The notes under the pieces: model-generated
Seen by the model: only the letters and a program-made list of their open reading frames with translations
Told to the model about the DNA's origin: nothing
Databases searched by the model: none
DNA from: Lumbricus terrestris
Taxonomy: Eukaryota; Annelida; Clitellata; Crassiclitellata; Lumbricidae
Reading direction: 5' to 3'
Assembly: GCA_949752735.1 (NCBI GenBank)
Contig: OX457052.1
Span: forward strand, 17,795,149-17,859,148
DNA: 64,000 nucleotides
Program-made: the position numbers and the translations under genes
Shown here: positions 51,363 through 62,596 of the stretch, in pieces
Numbering within the stretch: position 1 is the first letter of the stretch
Layout: each line of letters opens with the position of its first letter

Positions 51363-54300
51363 GTTAGTAAAAGAATGTTCTCAAGACAACGAAGCTAATG
51401 CTGAAAAATAAATAATTTTATCTTTCTCTAAATCATCAAAGTTAGATTCGCTTGAAAAAGGTTATGACGGACAAAAAAAACTTGTTCAAGACAATAATAG
51501 TATTCCTTTATAAATTTCAAACTGACACGCCGTAGAATCAGAGGCGGATACAGAAATTTTCGAAGGGCGGGGCCAAAATAATTTAGTGTCTTGGAAATCT
51601 GATGTTTTAGTCGTTTGGTCGAAATGTCGGGAGAAAGATGCCACTTTGTCCGCCAGGACGATCGATGACCGTTTTTTAAGCCGTCGTTTGGCCGAAATAT
51701 TGGCAAAAAAGAAAAAGACAGCATTTCTTCAAAAAGTAGACTATGACATTTTTAGTCATACGTTACTTTTCTCTCTGTCTTCTCTTTTCTTTTTCCCGTT
51801 GCATTGCATCGAACCTCTAGGGGTCGGCACGCCCATTTTGCCGGCAAGAATAGCTGGTGACAAATGTGCAAATATCTCAATTGGGGCCATGGCTGGATTG
51901 GGCCTCTGGATCCGCCCCTGCGTAGCACAATCATAATTCATAATATTGGCGGATGATTAAAAAGTTATTCCAAAAGTCAAATTTGACTATTTGGCAACCA
52001 TGCCAGGTGTCCATCATTTCCTACCGTACTGTTTATTTTACCAAACGCTATTTGGTAAATGATAGGTTGAGTCGACTTTCAGGTGGGAATCGATTTCGCG
52101 TCCGCCCCGATATTAGTTATATCATATCCTTAGAGCCAGCGTTTAAAGTGTTAAAAGAGAAGTGCCTGGGCGCTCCTTAACTTTCCATTATGTGCTGGCA
52201 AGATAAGTGGCAAGATGGCGTTCAGATTTTAAAATAAGTGCATGGACGCTGTCCATGAACGTCCAACCACACTTTAAGTCCTGCTTAGACCCATAAAATT
52301 ATTATATCCTATCTCTGTCTAGCCTTATTTCAGCGTAGGAAAGCATGCCGTTTTATTGATCGGGTGTTCTACGATTCGGGCACAAGTGAAAGTCATCGAA
52401 CTACTTTGAAGGAAACTAGCGTCATGCGTCATGTCCGCGTCGTGATAAATTTGGATATCTGGAATCTCTTCGGCTGTCCTATTATGTCTTCCCTAGATTT
52501 GAGTGTTTTAATAAATACCTCATGGTCACTGATAGATTATTGGACTAACACAGCTTGTTACATGTTTAACGACACTGCCATATCAAAGATGATTAGTGTC
52601 GCCCTCCTCCTTTATCCAGGCTTGGGACTGGCACTGACAGAGAACAACCAGAGGTGGAGTTCACAGTTCCTTTATAGGCTATTTATCTGTTCTTCTGATC
52701 CATCTTTTGTACTTTAGCCCAAATAATCCCAGACTTAGGCCTACAACTTGATGCTCAGTACATTGCTGTAGACTTATTTAGACAGACAAGGCTATAGGTT
52801 AGACCGTAGAGGACACCAAATGCACATTACATAAAATATTAAATAGCTTGCTACTGAGCGCAATTGCATACTTCCCAAACTTATCTGCTGCGGCAATTCA
52901 CAGCAGATGTTGGTTTGTAAGTACCGGTATTGACGCAGATTTCGTTGTTGGCCAATAATATTTTGATTTGTTTGTATCTACCAGTTCCGCCGCGATACTG
53001 CACGGACACTGGACCGACCTGCACCGAAAGCTGCGATCCACTCGATAACGGAGTACCCCTATATCAGTGGTGTGGGAGTTGTCGGAACTTTATTCAGTGT
53101 AGCAACGGCATCCTTCACTACCACGATTGTACAGCGAACCTCTACTGGGACGACGATTTGATGACCTGCGCCGCTGTGTCCGACACCTGCACAGAATGTG
53201 TAGTCCATACCTCTACGGCTACCACGACGAAAAGTACGGTCACGACCAAAAGTACGGTCACGACCAAAAGGACGACCACGACGAAAAGTACAACCCCGAC
53301 CAAAAGTACGACACCGACCAAAAGTACGACCTCGAAGACCACAGTTACCGGTAAGATTACGGCAAAAGAAAGGGAACCAATAACGTCACAACTCACAACC
53401 TCTAGAGCATTCAGAATTCGTGGCCAGTTCAATGGAAATGACTTCCGCACAAGTTAGGGCAGCGGTTCCCAACCCGTGGCCCGCGGGCCAAAAGTGGCCC
53501 GCCTGGCCTACAAAAATGGCCCGCAGCATCTCAATGAATTAAGAAAAATACAGGTAAAAATTGACAATTTGGACAAGATTGAATATATAGGGTGACACGC
53601 TTTCGCCATTATTTATAAGAAAATGCAAAGACGACAATTTTTGCGTAAAAACTGCGTTCATCATAATTATTAACACAATAAAGAAACTGTGTATATGCCT
53701 AGCCTCGTATACAAGCGTGACAAGACACTGTTGTATGTATGTATGTATGTATGTATGTATGTATGTGCACTTGTTATAGCGCCCCTTCAAGCTCTCTCTA
53801 CTCAGAGGCGCTCCCGAATGCAGAGCGGACACTGCATCGGAGTTTCACGCCGAAGCGCTGAGCAATTGTGAGTGAAGGACTTGCCCAAGGTCCTTACGCG
53901 GCGAGGTGGATTCGAACCTCGAACCTTCCGGCTTCAAGGCAATGACGCCACCACTAGACCACCGCGCCCCACGTTGTAACCTATATAGGACATACACAGA
54001 CGTAGGCTATTAGCGTACAGTGTCTCCTTTCTGCTTAATGACAGCACTGCCTCTATCCGGCATGACTGGATCCGCCTCTTAAGTGTCCCAACTACTATCG
54101 ATCTCCACGCTCGTTGGAGGTGACGCTTGAGCTGATCAACGTTCTTTGGCTCAGGATCTTTATAAACGCTGAAAGATAAAATACTCCACAAGTTCTCAAT
54201 AGGAGAGAGGTCCGGAGAGTTGGGTGGCCAATCTTTCGGCTCTATGTGTGACGGGAGGTTGTCGTCTAGCCACTTTGTCGTCACAGCTGATGTATGACAG

Positions 54301-57300
54301 CGTGCGCCATCCTGCTGAAATACTCATAATAGGTCATTGTCAACAAATGACTTTCGTTGCATGACACTGCCGTTGTCATTTTCTCTCTCGAACGCTGGCT
54401 TCGCGATCTGCTCGAGAATGTTGGCGATTTTACGTATTACTGCGAGTTCAGTCTGCAGGGTACCATTTGGCACAAATTCAAGTTTAATGAGACCCATGGC
54501 AGTCATCCCACCCCAAACCATCACCGACGGACTAAACTTCATATGTGGAGCAGGCGGAACGTAAGCTTACTCTTCCTATGCCAAATAGAGCTAGTGCTGT
54601 CATTAAGCAGAAAGGAGACACTGTACGCTAATAGCCTACGTCTGGGTATGTTCTATATAGGTAACAACAGTGCCTTGTCACGCTTGTGTACGAGGTTATT
54701 CGTACACACAGTTTCTTTATTATGTTAATTTTTCCGCAAAAACTGATCGTCTTTACATTTTCTTATAAATAATGGCGAAAACAAACCGGATCACAGTCAA
54801 ATTTGTACCAGTATCTTTAATGTGACTGAAGTATACACTGAAAAATATTATAGAAAAATATGAAGCCGTTACTGAGATAACGCATTTTGAAAACGGTGAA
54901 CGAACTTTCGTGTCACCCTATTATAATTCTTTTCTATTACAAATTATTTTATTTGGACGTTAATAAATCGCATCAAAATAGAATGTTTGATGCGATTTAT
55001 TAACGTCCAAATAAAATAAAGGAGGATGTCAAACGAATAGAAGCGTTCGAGATGTGGATATGGAAAAGGATGGAAAGGGTCAGCTGGACAGAGCATACAT
55101 CAAACGAAGAAGTATTGAAGAAGGTGGAAGAGGAAAGATCCTTGATGAAAACAATTAGAACAAGGCAGAAGAACTGGATGGGACATATACTGAGAGACAA
55201 CTCCTTGCAAAGAGACATAGTGGAGGGCAAAATGGAGGGGAAGAGGGGAAGAGGAAGACCGAGGGAAAAGTTCTTGGACTGGATGATGGAGGATGGATAT
55301 GGAAGACTCAAAGAAAAAGCACAACACCGAGAAGAGTGGCGTCGTTGGGCATCTGGACCTGCCGAGAGGCAGCAGTCCTAAAGAAGAAGAAGAAGAAATA
55401 AAATAACATTCTATTTTGATTCAATTAAAACAATTTTATACGCCTTTAGTTAATTAAATTTTAGCCTTCTGCAGAAATTGTCCTATTTAGGCTACATTAG
55501 GCCTATATTCTACTTCTATTCGTAGGACAAAGGTTATTAGAAATGTTAGCCTACTTCGTTGACCGTTTAATGCGCTACTGTTTCAGGTACTACATCCCCT
55601 ACTGCTAGCAGTGCAACGAGCACCAATGCACCTCCGAGAAGCTCAACAAAGTCTACGGAGGGTCTGCAGAGCTCAACCAAGTCTTTCGATGATCTACAGA
55701 GCACAGCTGAATCATATGAAGAAGGAAAAGCTGAATGTCCGGACGATTTACTACCAGGTGACTTTAATCGACACCTTCTTAGACTTCACTCATGGCTGAC
55801 ACTCACTACGATATTGCGTAATACGAATCCAATCTGCAAAATCAATCGGCAAAATACATTGCCTTAATGGACGTGTTTTAATTGATACTGCAATTGCATT
55901 TGTATGCGTGTAGTCTAAGTTACCGGTACTTAAGGTTCAATTATATGTTTTTGCCAATTAAATTTTTTGTAGTGAAGTAGACATAACAGGCTACGGTTTG
56001 TAATTTAATGAGTAGCCACACGGGTAACACCACGATAGTCGGTGCCAATGCAGCCCTAAACTGTTGTGTGAATACGAGAACCAACACAAGTTATGACTTT
56101 TAAAGGGTGCTTGCCATTGCTGTGACTTAGATGACGTGTTACTTCGGACGTCGCTGGGTACGGGAAGGTTGGTCATTGGTCAACGCCTTTGTTTTGGAAA
56201 TCAAATGTGTTATCTCAATATCCAGATGAATTCGTCTTATGCTTCTGGTGAGTTAATGTAAACGACTGCAGCATGCGTCGATTTGGAGTTTGTTAAAACT
56301 CTTTACTAGCCTCGTCACAGTCAGTTCGCTCCAGTGAAAAAGAGATCAAACGCCCAATCGCCAGATCCAACAATACTCTTCCTGAATTGAAGCGTCATTC
56401 TGTCGCACGATATTCAAGCTCAACAGAATAGATCTGACTCTGTATATTACACTGTAGCCTTGTTGCGAGAATTTTTATCACTATAGAGACCCAAGGGATA
56501 AATTATTGTAAGCTTACACCTTAGATGTGCTATTTGTTGTGGCTTCTGACTGTTATCAGCTGCATATTTTGCAAATATGGTAATTTGAACGTCTGCGCGT
56601 GTTTTTCAGGTATAATTGCATTGGCGGTATTGTTGGGACTCAGCATTTTAATAATAATCGGACTCATCATATACATCGTCAGATTTAAACGACAACCACA
56701 TCTGCAAAGCGACACCAGATGTAGTGTAGAGTTGGATGACAATTATGAAACTTTAAAGGTGCGTAAAGTGACCAGTTTAAATATTCGTTGTAATCTCATC
56801 GTTTATTGTTCTACCCTTTGTTTCAGCGCCACAAAAATTAGCTGAAGGAGCACAGATTCTAGGCACACATTCGGAGCAAATTAGCTGAAGGAGCGCATAT
56901 TCTAGGCACACATTCAGAGCAAGGTGGAAGAAGCATTTGTTTTTGGCAGACTTTGTGAACGTGGCGCAGGGCTGTATTAAAGATAAGTTGTGTGATAGTT
57001 CATCAGTGGGGTAAAGACTGATAAAACCTGAGAAAAAAATGCAATGTAACACCATGGGCGCCCGAAGAAATTTTTGCAGGAGGGGCAAAAACAATGGTCA
57101 CGGTTAATTTTTTTAGCAAGAGCTTGAAAATGCAAAGCAGAAACTTAAGAACACGGTTATTTTTCACAGAGGTTTCTATAATGTCAAATTCTCAGTTTAA
57201 CATTGTGTATAATTTTGTAACATTGGCACTTTAGTGCGAAGAAATTTGTTAAAAACCAAAAAGCAGTAGTTAAAAATAGTAAATCGATTTTCCAGGGGGT

Positions 57301-58571
57301 CAAGTGCCCCCTCTTGAAACAAATGGGCGAATGCAGGCCTAAATTAATAAATTATGAGGCTCACTGTGACCTATTTTGCTAATTGATGGAATTTTCTTGT
57401 TGTTATGACACTTAACATTATTTCGGCTAGTTAGCGCAGAGAGCGCCTCTGAGTAGGTTTCTTGAAGAGGCGCTATATAAATACTTGAAATAAATAAATA
57501 AATAAACAGAAGAATACTTTCGAAGCTAAGAAATGCTACTGACAGTATGCCAACTATGCCCTAGGAAAAATACAATAGGCCTATAGACTTACTCTGTAAC
57601 GGTCTCTGTGTTGAGAGTGGTGTCGAAAGGTATCCTGTCAACAGGGCGCAATTCAAAAGGGCGCAATCAACAGGGCGAAAATCAATAGAGTGCAAGGTCA
57701 TTAGAGCGCATGATCAAAAGGGCGAAACTCAAAAGGGCGAAAATCAAAAGGCCGCATTTTTAAAAGGGCGAAACAAATGGGCGAATGCAGGCCTGCCAAT
57801 TAGGAAATAGGAAAATATTAAGAAATAAAGATGATTAAAAAACAAAAATGTGGTCAGTTAGCCTAGACCTAAATATTTTCTAATCCGTAAAACCTAATAT
57901 TAAAAACACGATTGATCGTTACATTATTTTATTATAAAAAGCTACTTTGATTCCAAAAAGGTTACTAGGCTACTAAAATATAGACTACTAAGACTGATCG
58001 TCATATTGGAAAAAGAGAGTTGCCGATATAGCAAAGCTACTTTAATCATTTCAAACCCGTGTGATTTTGATTGCTCCTCGTCTTTAAAAACACGCTCTTT
58101 ATTTAACTTTTCTGTTTGCACCTTTAAAACTTGCGCCCTGTGACTTATCGAGGGTCAATTAAATTGCCGTTCATTGAACGTTCGTTCTAGCGATTTTCGC
58201 CCCTTTGATTGCGCCCTTTTGGTTTCTCTTATGCTCTTGTCTTTTCGCCCTTTTGACCACGCGCTCAAATGAACATGCGCTCTATTGATTATCGCTCTGC
58301 TGATTGCGCCCTTTTGTTTGCGCCCTTTTGATTTGCGCCCTGTTGATAGCAAACCGTGTCGACAGGTTATAGAAGACGCATCCGATGATAAGGAAACTTT
58401 ATGCAATAATGAATCTCAATCAGATAAAAACAAATCCAATACAGTACTATAATAGTCTATAATAATTATAATTTTTAACGTTTACAGAGGACGGAGTCGA
58501 AAGTGAGAGCCGAATATCAAACGTACGCGGATTTAGTTCAAGGAAATCCCAAAAGCCTGTATGCGAACTGA
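51287..58571 (+). CDS. Gene D: type I receptor-like protein, CBM14 domain, mucin stalk, TM, tyrosine-motif tail
   Basis: Exons: 51287-51362, 52985-53350, 55587-55757, 56610-56758, 58488-58571; 846 bases, 281 residues, phases 1,1,1,0. The ectodomain has a chitin-binding-like domain instead of PAN domains, then TTKST repeats and a second Ser/Thr-rich exon. The TM exon (LDDNYETLK) and tail (YQTYADLV) are clearly paralogous to A and B. YETL and YADL are 13 residues apart. A glycan-binding surface receptor is inferred; no function is proven. Introns are crowded with a Tc1/mariner, SINEs, LINE pieces and a foldback element. Confidence 0.75.
51539..51920. mobile_element. hAT-like element, 382 bp
   Basis: CAGAGGCGGATACAG and CTGGATCCGCCCCTG ends (13 of 15); flanks CGTAGAAT / CGTAGCAC match 6 of 8. 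Related inside to 7593-7966. Confidence 0.65.
52430..52610 (+). pseudogene. Possible decayed PAN2-like exon in intron 1 of gene D
   Basis: A frame reading [20 protein letters not shown] then DTA resembles SNTSSCTGIDW...CYLLNSTG of the gene A PAN2, but most Cys are gone and no good splice sites frame it. A near copy of 48 bases at 25313-25360 could make it just a repeat. Confidence 0.25.
52985..53350 (+). CDS. Gene D, CBM14-like exon with TTKST repeats
   Basis: TATCTACCAG acceptor, ACCG/GTAAGA donor, 366 bases. [54 protein letters not shown], then about eight TTKST-type 15-bp units. The gene C exon has only about two such units, so the repeat has changed length since duplication. Confidence 0.85.
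53464..53530 (+). mobile_element. Solo hAT-like end
   Basis: CAGCGGTTCCCAACCCGTGG then CCCGCGGGCC, a common hAT terminal style. The other end was not found. Confidence 0.4.
53590..54918 (-). mobile_element. Tc1/mariner-like element with long inverted repeats, transposase broken
   Basis: GGGTGACACG and CGTGTCACCC ends flanked by TA; inverted repeats extend over 200 bases. Minus-strand pieces [20 protein letters not shown] and [15 protein letters not shown] are transposase DDE-domain blocks, separated by frame breaks. The left repeat is split by the SINE at 53735-53972. Confidence 0.8.
53735..53972 (-). mobile_element. tRNA-derived SINE nested in the transposon end
   Basis: (ATGT)n, then GTGCACTTGTTATAGCGCCC to ACCACCGCGCCCCAC; box B complement GGATTCGAACC. 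GTTGT on both sides is the target duplication, and the right inverted repeat near 54669 shows the empty sequence. Confidence 0.85.
54944..55019. repeat. Perfect 34-bp inverted repeat, 8-base loop
   Basis: Arms 54944-54977 and 54986-55019 (core GACGTTAATAAATCGCATC) around ATAGAATG. It directly abuts a LINE fragment, and CATTCTATTTTGAT recurs at the far side (about 55409). Confidence 0.9.
55022..55400 (+). mobile_element. LINE reverse-transcriptase C-terminal fragment
   Basis: [55 protein letters not shown], ending in stop and an AAG-repeat tail. Same type as 26440-26900. Confidence 0.8.
55587..55757 (+). CDS. Gene D, Ser/Thr stalk exon
   Basis: CTGTTTCAG acceptor, CCAG/GTGACT donor, 171 bases. 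[20 protein letters not shown], two STKS.....LQS repeats, ending [10 protein letters not shown], equivalent to ECSDNLTG of gene A. Confidence 0.75.
55758..56609. other. Stalk-TM intron of gene D
   Basis: No feature recognised. Confidence 0.4.
56610..56758 (+). CDS. Gene D, transmembrane exon
   Basis: GTTTTTCAG acceptor, AAG/GTGCGT donor, 149 bases. [20 protein letters not shown] then IYIVRFKRQ, ending LDDNYETLK. Confidence 0.85.
57055..57320. mobile_element. Partial MITE related to 46924-47218
   Basis: CATGGGCGCCCGAAG start and shared AAGAGCTTGAAAATGCAAAGCAG interior. Confidence 0.5.
57430..57505 (+). mobile_element. LINE/SINE 3'-end fragment
   Basis: AGAGCGCCTCTGAGTAGGTTTCTTGAAGAGG, GCGCTATATAAATACTTG, then an AAAT-repeat tail. 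Confidence 0.6.
57638..58346. mobile_element. Foldback-type element made of short subrepeats
   Basis: Both arms begin TCAACAGGGCGCAA and consist of many 12-18-base units such as TCAAAAGGGCGAAAA, inverted between arms; the middle (about 57810-58130) is unique AT-rich DNA. Flanks GTCGAAAGGT and GTCGACAGGT may be the target duplication. The gene C intron lacks it. Confidence 0.8.
58488..58571 (+). CDS. Gene D, cytoplasmic tail exon
   Basis: CGTTTACAG acceptor, phase 0, [20 protein letters not shown] then PKSLYAN and TGA. YADL plus overlapping YQTY. Following sequence is conserved with C. Confidence 0.8.
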   Translation, partial: RTESKVRAEYQTYADLVQGNPKSLYAN

Positions 58572-59229
58572 AAAACCAATGACAACATACAGATGATGAC
58601 TGGGTTCGGCTGCGATTGTTCAACGAAATAATGTGCTCTGAATCACTGACAAACATTAAAGTCACAGTCTTGACACTCTCGTCTAAAGGCAGCTAACTGC
58701 AAATTTATATGGTTATTGTTGAAACTTCCTGAATTGCTGCTACTGAAGTGCCTTCGTCTGCTGCGAATTGTCACCGTTTATAGAAACTATTTGTGATAAA
58801 ATTATTGCACCAGCCGTTACTGCATTCCCCCATTTCATCCCGAGTAGATGCCAATGCAAAATCTCGTGTCACGTCTCCTGCAGGCTGTCATTTATTTTTC
58901 TATTCTCAACATTCTATCATTCTTGCAGTTTTCGATATTGTAAATATGGCTGAAATATTAATCGGAAAAATTGCAACATCCATTTAACGTGAGTGAATAT
59001 TATCATAACAATGCCTGCCAGGCTGCCAGGCACATGTGGTAAATTTGCATTATCGTATTAACAATATTAGCTTACGTTGCTACTACGGTAAATGATACGA
59101 ACATACGAAACAAGACGATTTACTTTTTGTTTCACTGCATTGTATTTTTTCAGCACGCACACACAACATGCACAAAACTTTTGTTCAAAATCTAACATTT
59201 CGACGTGTCGGCTATCGCCCAATTGCTAA
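58572..59229. other. 3' flank of gene D
   Basis: Conserved block CTTCGTCTGCTGCGAATTG at about 58752; otherwise AT-rich, no gene. Confidence 0.45.
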
Positions 59230-59758
59230 CGTTACTTTTCTCTCTAAGATGCTGGAACGCATTGTTGTCAACTTGCTCATTGCTTATTTTGATATGAATT
59301 AATTGATTCCGTCGCAGCAGTCGGGATTCCGTCGGAATCATTCCACGGAGACTCTCCTGCTTCGACTTTTTCTCTGACTTCTACGGCGCAGTTGACCGTG
59401 GTAAAGTTATTCTCCTTGCTGTCTTTGGCGTAACCTCTGCCTTTTTTGATTCCGTGGACCACACAATTCTCCTGCAGCGCCTCTCCACTTCTGTTGGCTC
59501 AGTGAACAAACCTCTTGATTGGCTTATGTCCTTCTTAACTGACCGCTCAAACTGTGCAGGTCTTGGGTCGTCCAGGTCTGCTTGGGACTCTGCCCCTCTT
59601 GGGGTGCCCCAGGGTTCCGTCTTCGGCCCGCTGCTGTATCTTCTCTATACTGCTGATGTCTGCTCCTTACTGACGTCTCAGGGGCTTATGCACCAGCTAT
59701 ATGCCGATGATGGCTGATGCGGTGGCCGCTGTCAGCCAGATGTGTAGGAAAATGGGTG

Positions 59759-60359
<601 letters not shown>

Positions 60360-60601
60360 ATGGCGTCCAATCGGCTACTCTTAAATCCCTCCAAAACACA
60401 TATTATTTGGTTGGGTGGCCGTAGGCAACTCCAGGGTATTGACCCTTCTCAACTTACCCTGCTATATCCTCATATCTCTTTTTCCCTCACAGTTCCTGAT
60501 CTGGGACTCACCCTCGATTCAGAACTCACTCTGTCCCAGCATGTGAACTTTGTTGCTTGGAGGGAGTGCCTATTATCAGCTTCGTCAGCTCCGGGCGGTC
60601 T

Positions 60602-60606
60602 CCCGC

Positions 60607-60660
<54 letters not shown>
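60602..60660 (+). repeat. (CT)n array inside the LINE
   Basis: Second CT expansion, after VSRSL and before DAVVVLV. Confidence 0.9.
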
Positions 60661-60662
<2 letters not shown>

Positions 60663-61496
60663 GACGCGGTCGTCGTCCTTGTCCACGCTGTTACAAGTCG
60701 AATCGACAACTGTTGCTCCCTTCTTGCTAGTCTTCCCCTTGGGGTTCTGGGGCGACTTGATCGTGTCTTACGCTCGGCTGCTCGCCTTGTTGGGCGGCTT
60801 CCTAAATTTGCTCCTATCTCTGCTTATTATGCCCGATGTGCTGCATTGGCTGCCTGTGCCCCAGCGGATCTCATACCGCATTTCTGCTGTGGTCTCTCGC
60901 TGTGTCCTTGGCTCTGCTCCGTCATACTTGCATGATCTTTGCTGTCCAGTCTCTAACGTTACAACGCGTCTCAAGGTAATTCTTGGTCTGCATGCAGGCT
61001 TACCGTCCACGTTAAAGATGTGCGATCTTTACAATTGAATACAATTAAATGCCATTGCACGTTGCCTTGCTAAGAGATCGATACGATATGAATTGTAGAA
61101 AAGACACAATGCCAAAGGGTCGATATTAGCTTTCTGAGTTCATTCCGCACATCGAGTTCATGCATTACGTTTAATGGAATAGGCACCGATTATGATTACT
61201 GTAATGAGAGTAAGGAAAAAGCCAAGCCTCAATCCGTGATGACGTACACTGACTTCTTGTATTCAATTTAAGATCTCTACTCGTTTATAAGTCTCTCAAC
61301 GGAACCTCTAATTGCGTGATTACTGTATCAGGACGCAGATCGCTCGAGAAAAGAGATCTTCGCGTACGGCGGATGAGAACCCATTTCAGTGACTGCGCTC
61401 TCTCGGTCAGTGTTTAATCTATAGTCCCCCTCCTCGGGGGGATTGAGGTTTCTGGGGGAGACACCGAGACTGGGAGGGGGAGGGTGCGTCCTTCCC

Positions 61497-61995
61497 CATC
61501 AGAAACCTTTTGAATTTCCACATTGCAATGGAAGCATTTTATGGGGTCATCTTAAAAAAAATAGCTGTACTGTTTCAGTGACCCATTGGACATTTTTTGA
61601 ATTTCCCACATTGCAATGGCAGCATTTTAAAGTGTTGTCTTAACAAAATAGCTGTACTTTTTCAGTGACCCATTAGAAACTTTTTGAATTTCCACATTGC
61701 AATGGCAGCATTTTAAGGTGTCGTCTTAACAAAATAGCTGTACTTTTTCTGTGACCCATTAGAAACTTTTTGAATTTCCACATTGCAATGGCAGCATTTT
61801 ATGGGGTCATCTTAACAAAATGGCTGTAGCCTACTTTTTCAGTGACCCGTTAGAAACGTTTTGAAATTCCACATTGCAATGGCAGCATTTTAAGGTGCCG
61901 TCTTAACAAAGTACCAGTACTTTTTCAGTGACCCATTCGAAACTTTCTGAATTTTCACGATGCGATGGCTGCTTTTAATGTGTCATCTTAACATG
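61497..61995 (+). repeat. 86-91-bp tandem repeat, six copies
   Basis: TGAATTTCCACATTGCAATGG recurs at about 61511, 61599, 61685, 61771, 61862 and 61948, the last copies more diverged. Non-coding. Confidence 0.9.
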
Positions 61996-62280
61996 ATAGT
62001 ATCATATATTATAGTAGTTAATAATGTCATTATAATCATATGATAATAAATAATATCACGGTATATTATAACACTTCATGTGAAACAATGATGAAAACAG
62101 TAGCTAAAAACCAATATCATTTCGTCAAATATTTCTGCGGGGGGAAATGTCAATCCTGGGGAACTCCCCCCCCCCCAGAGACGTCTAGATTAAGCATTGG
62201 CCACCAGCTCAAATCTTGACAAATCACGACGAGTCCCTAGGGGTCTATTTGAGTAATCTGCGAGGTCCATAAAATTTAAT

Positions 62281-62511
62281 TTGTATTCATGCCACTGGAC
62301 ACAGGACGTGTATGATATGCATAATTATGATGCGCCTGAAGCAGCGTTTCTTTGGCTGCCAAATGCGACCAAAGCTTCGATCCGATTTCTCTGCAAAGAC
62401 GGACAACACAGACTTGCAACGTGCAACAATGCAACAGCCGCAAGCGTTTCTGTTTGCTTTGTGCTGATCAGAGGGACTTTCCGTTGCGTTTCTGAATCAA
62501 CGGGCAGATGA
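62281..62511 (+). other. Unrecognised 76-codon open frame
   Basis: MYSCHWTQDVYDMHNYDAPE..., several Cys and NAT sites, but no family match or clear splice sites. Possibly an exon of the next gene; equally a chance frame. Confidence 0.2.
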
Positions 62512-62555
62512 TGATCAGGAGACAGGCTATCTTCTGATCATCATCTGCCCGTTGA
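62497..62555. repeat. 22-bp perfect inverted repeat
   Basis: TCAACGGGCAGATGATGATCAG and its complement, 15-base loop, 40 bases before the candidate signal exon. Confidence 0.85.
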
Positions 62556-62596
62556 TTAGACAGCTAACGATTGAATAGGTCTACTTACTACGGCGG

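Noticed and set aside
52364..52717. 117-residue open frame as a gene
   Set aside because: No splice context or intact domain; kept only as a weak PAN-relic candidate.
5219..53972. tRNA genes
   Set aside because: Box A/B-like motifs belong to SINE heads that continue into SINE bodies; no foldable, free-standing tRNA was seen.
61497..61995. CRISPR array
   Set aside because: Contiguous 86-91-bp tandem repeat without unique spacers, in an animal genome.
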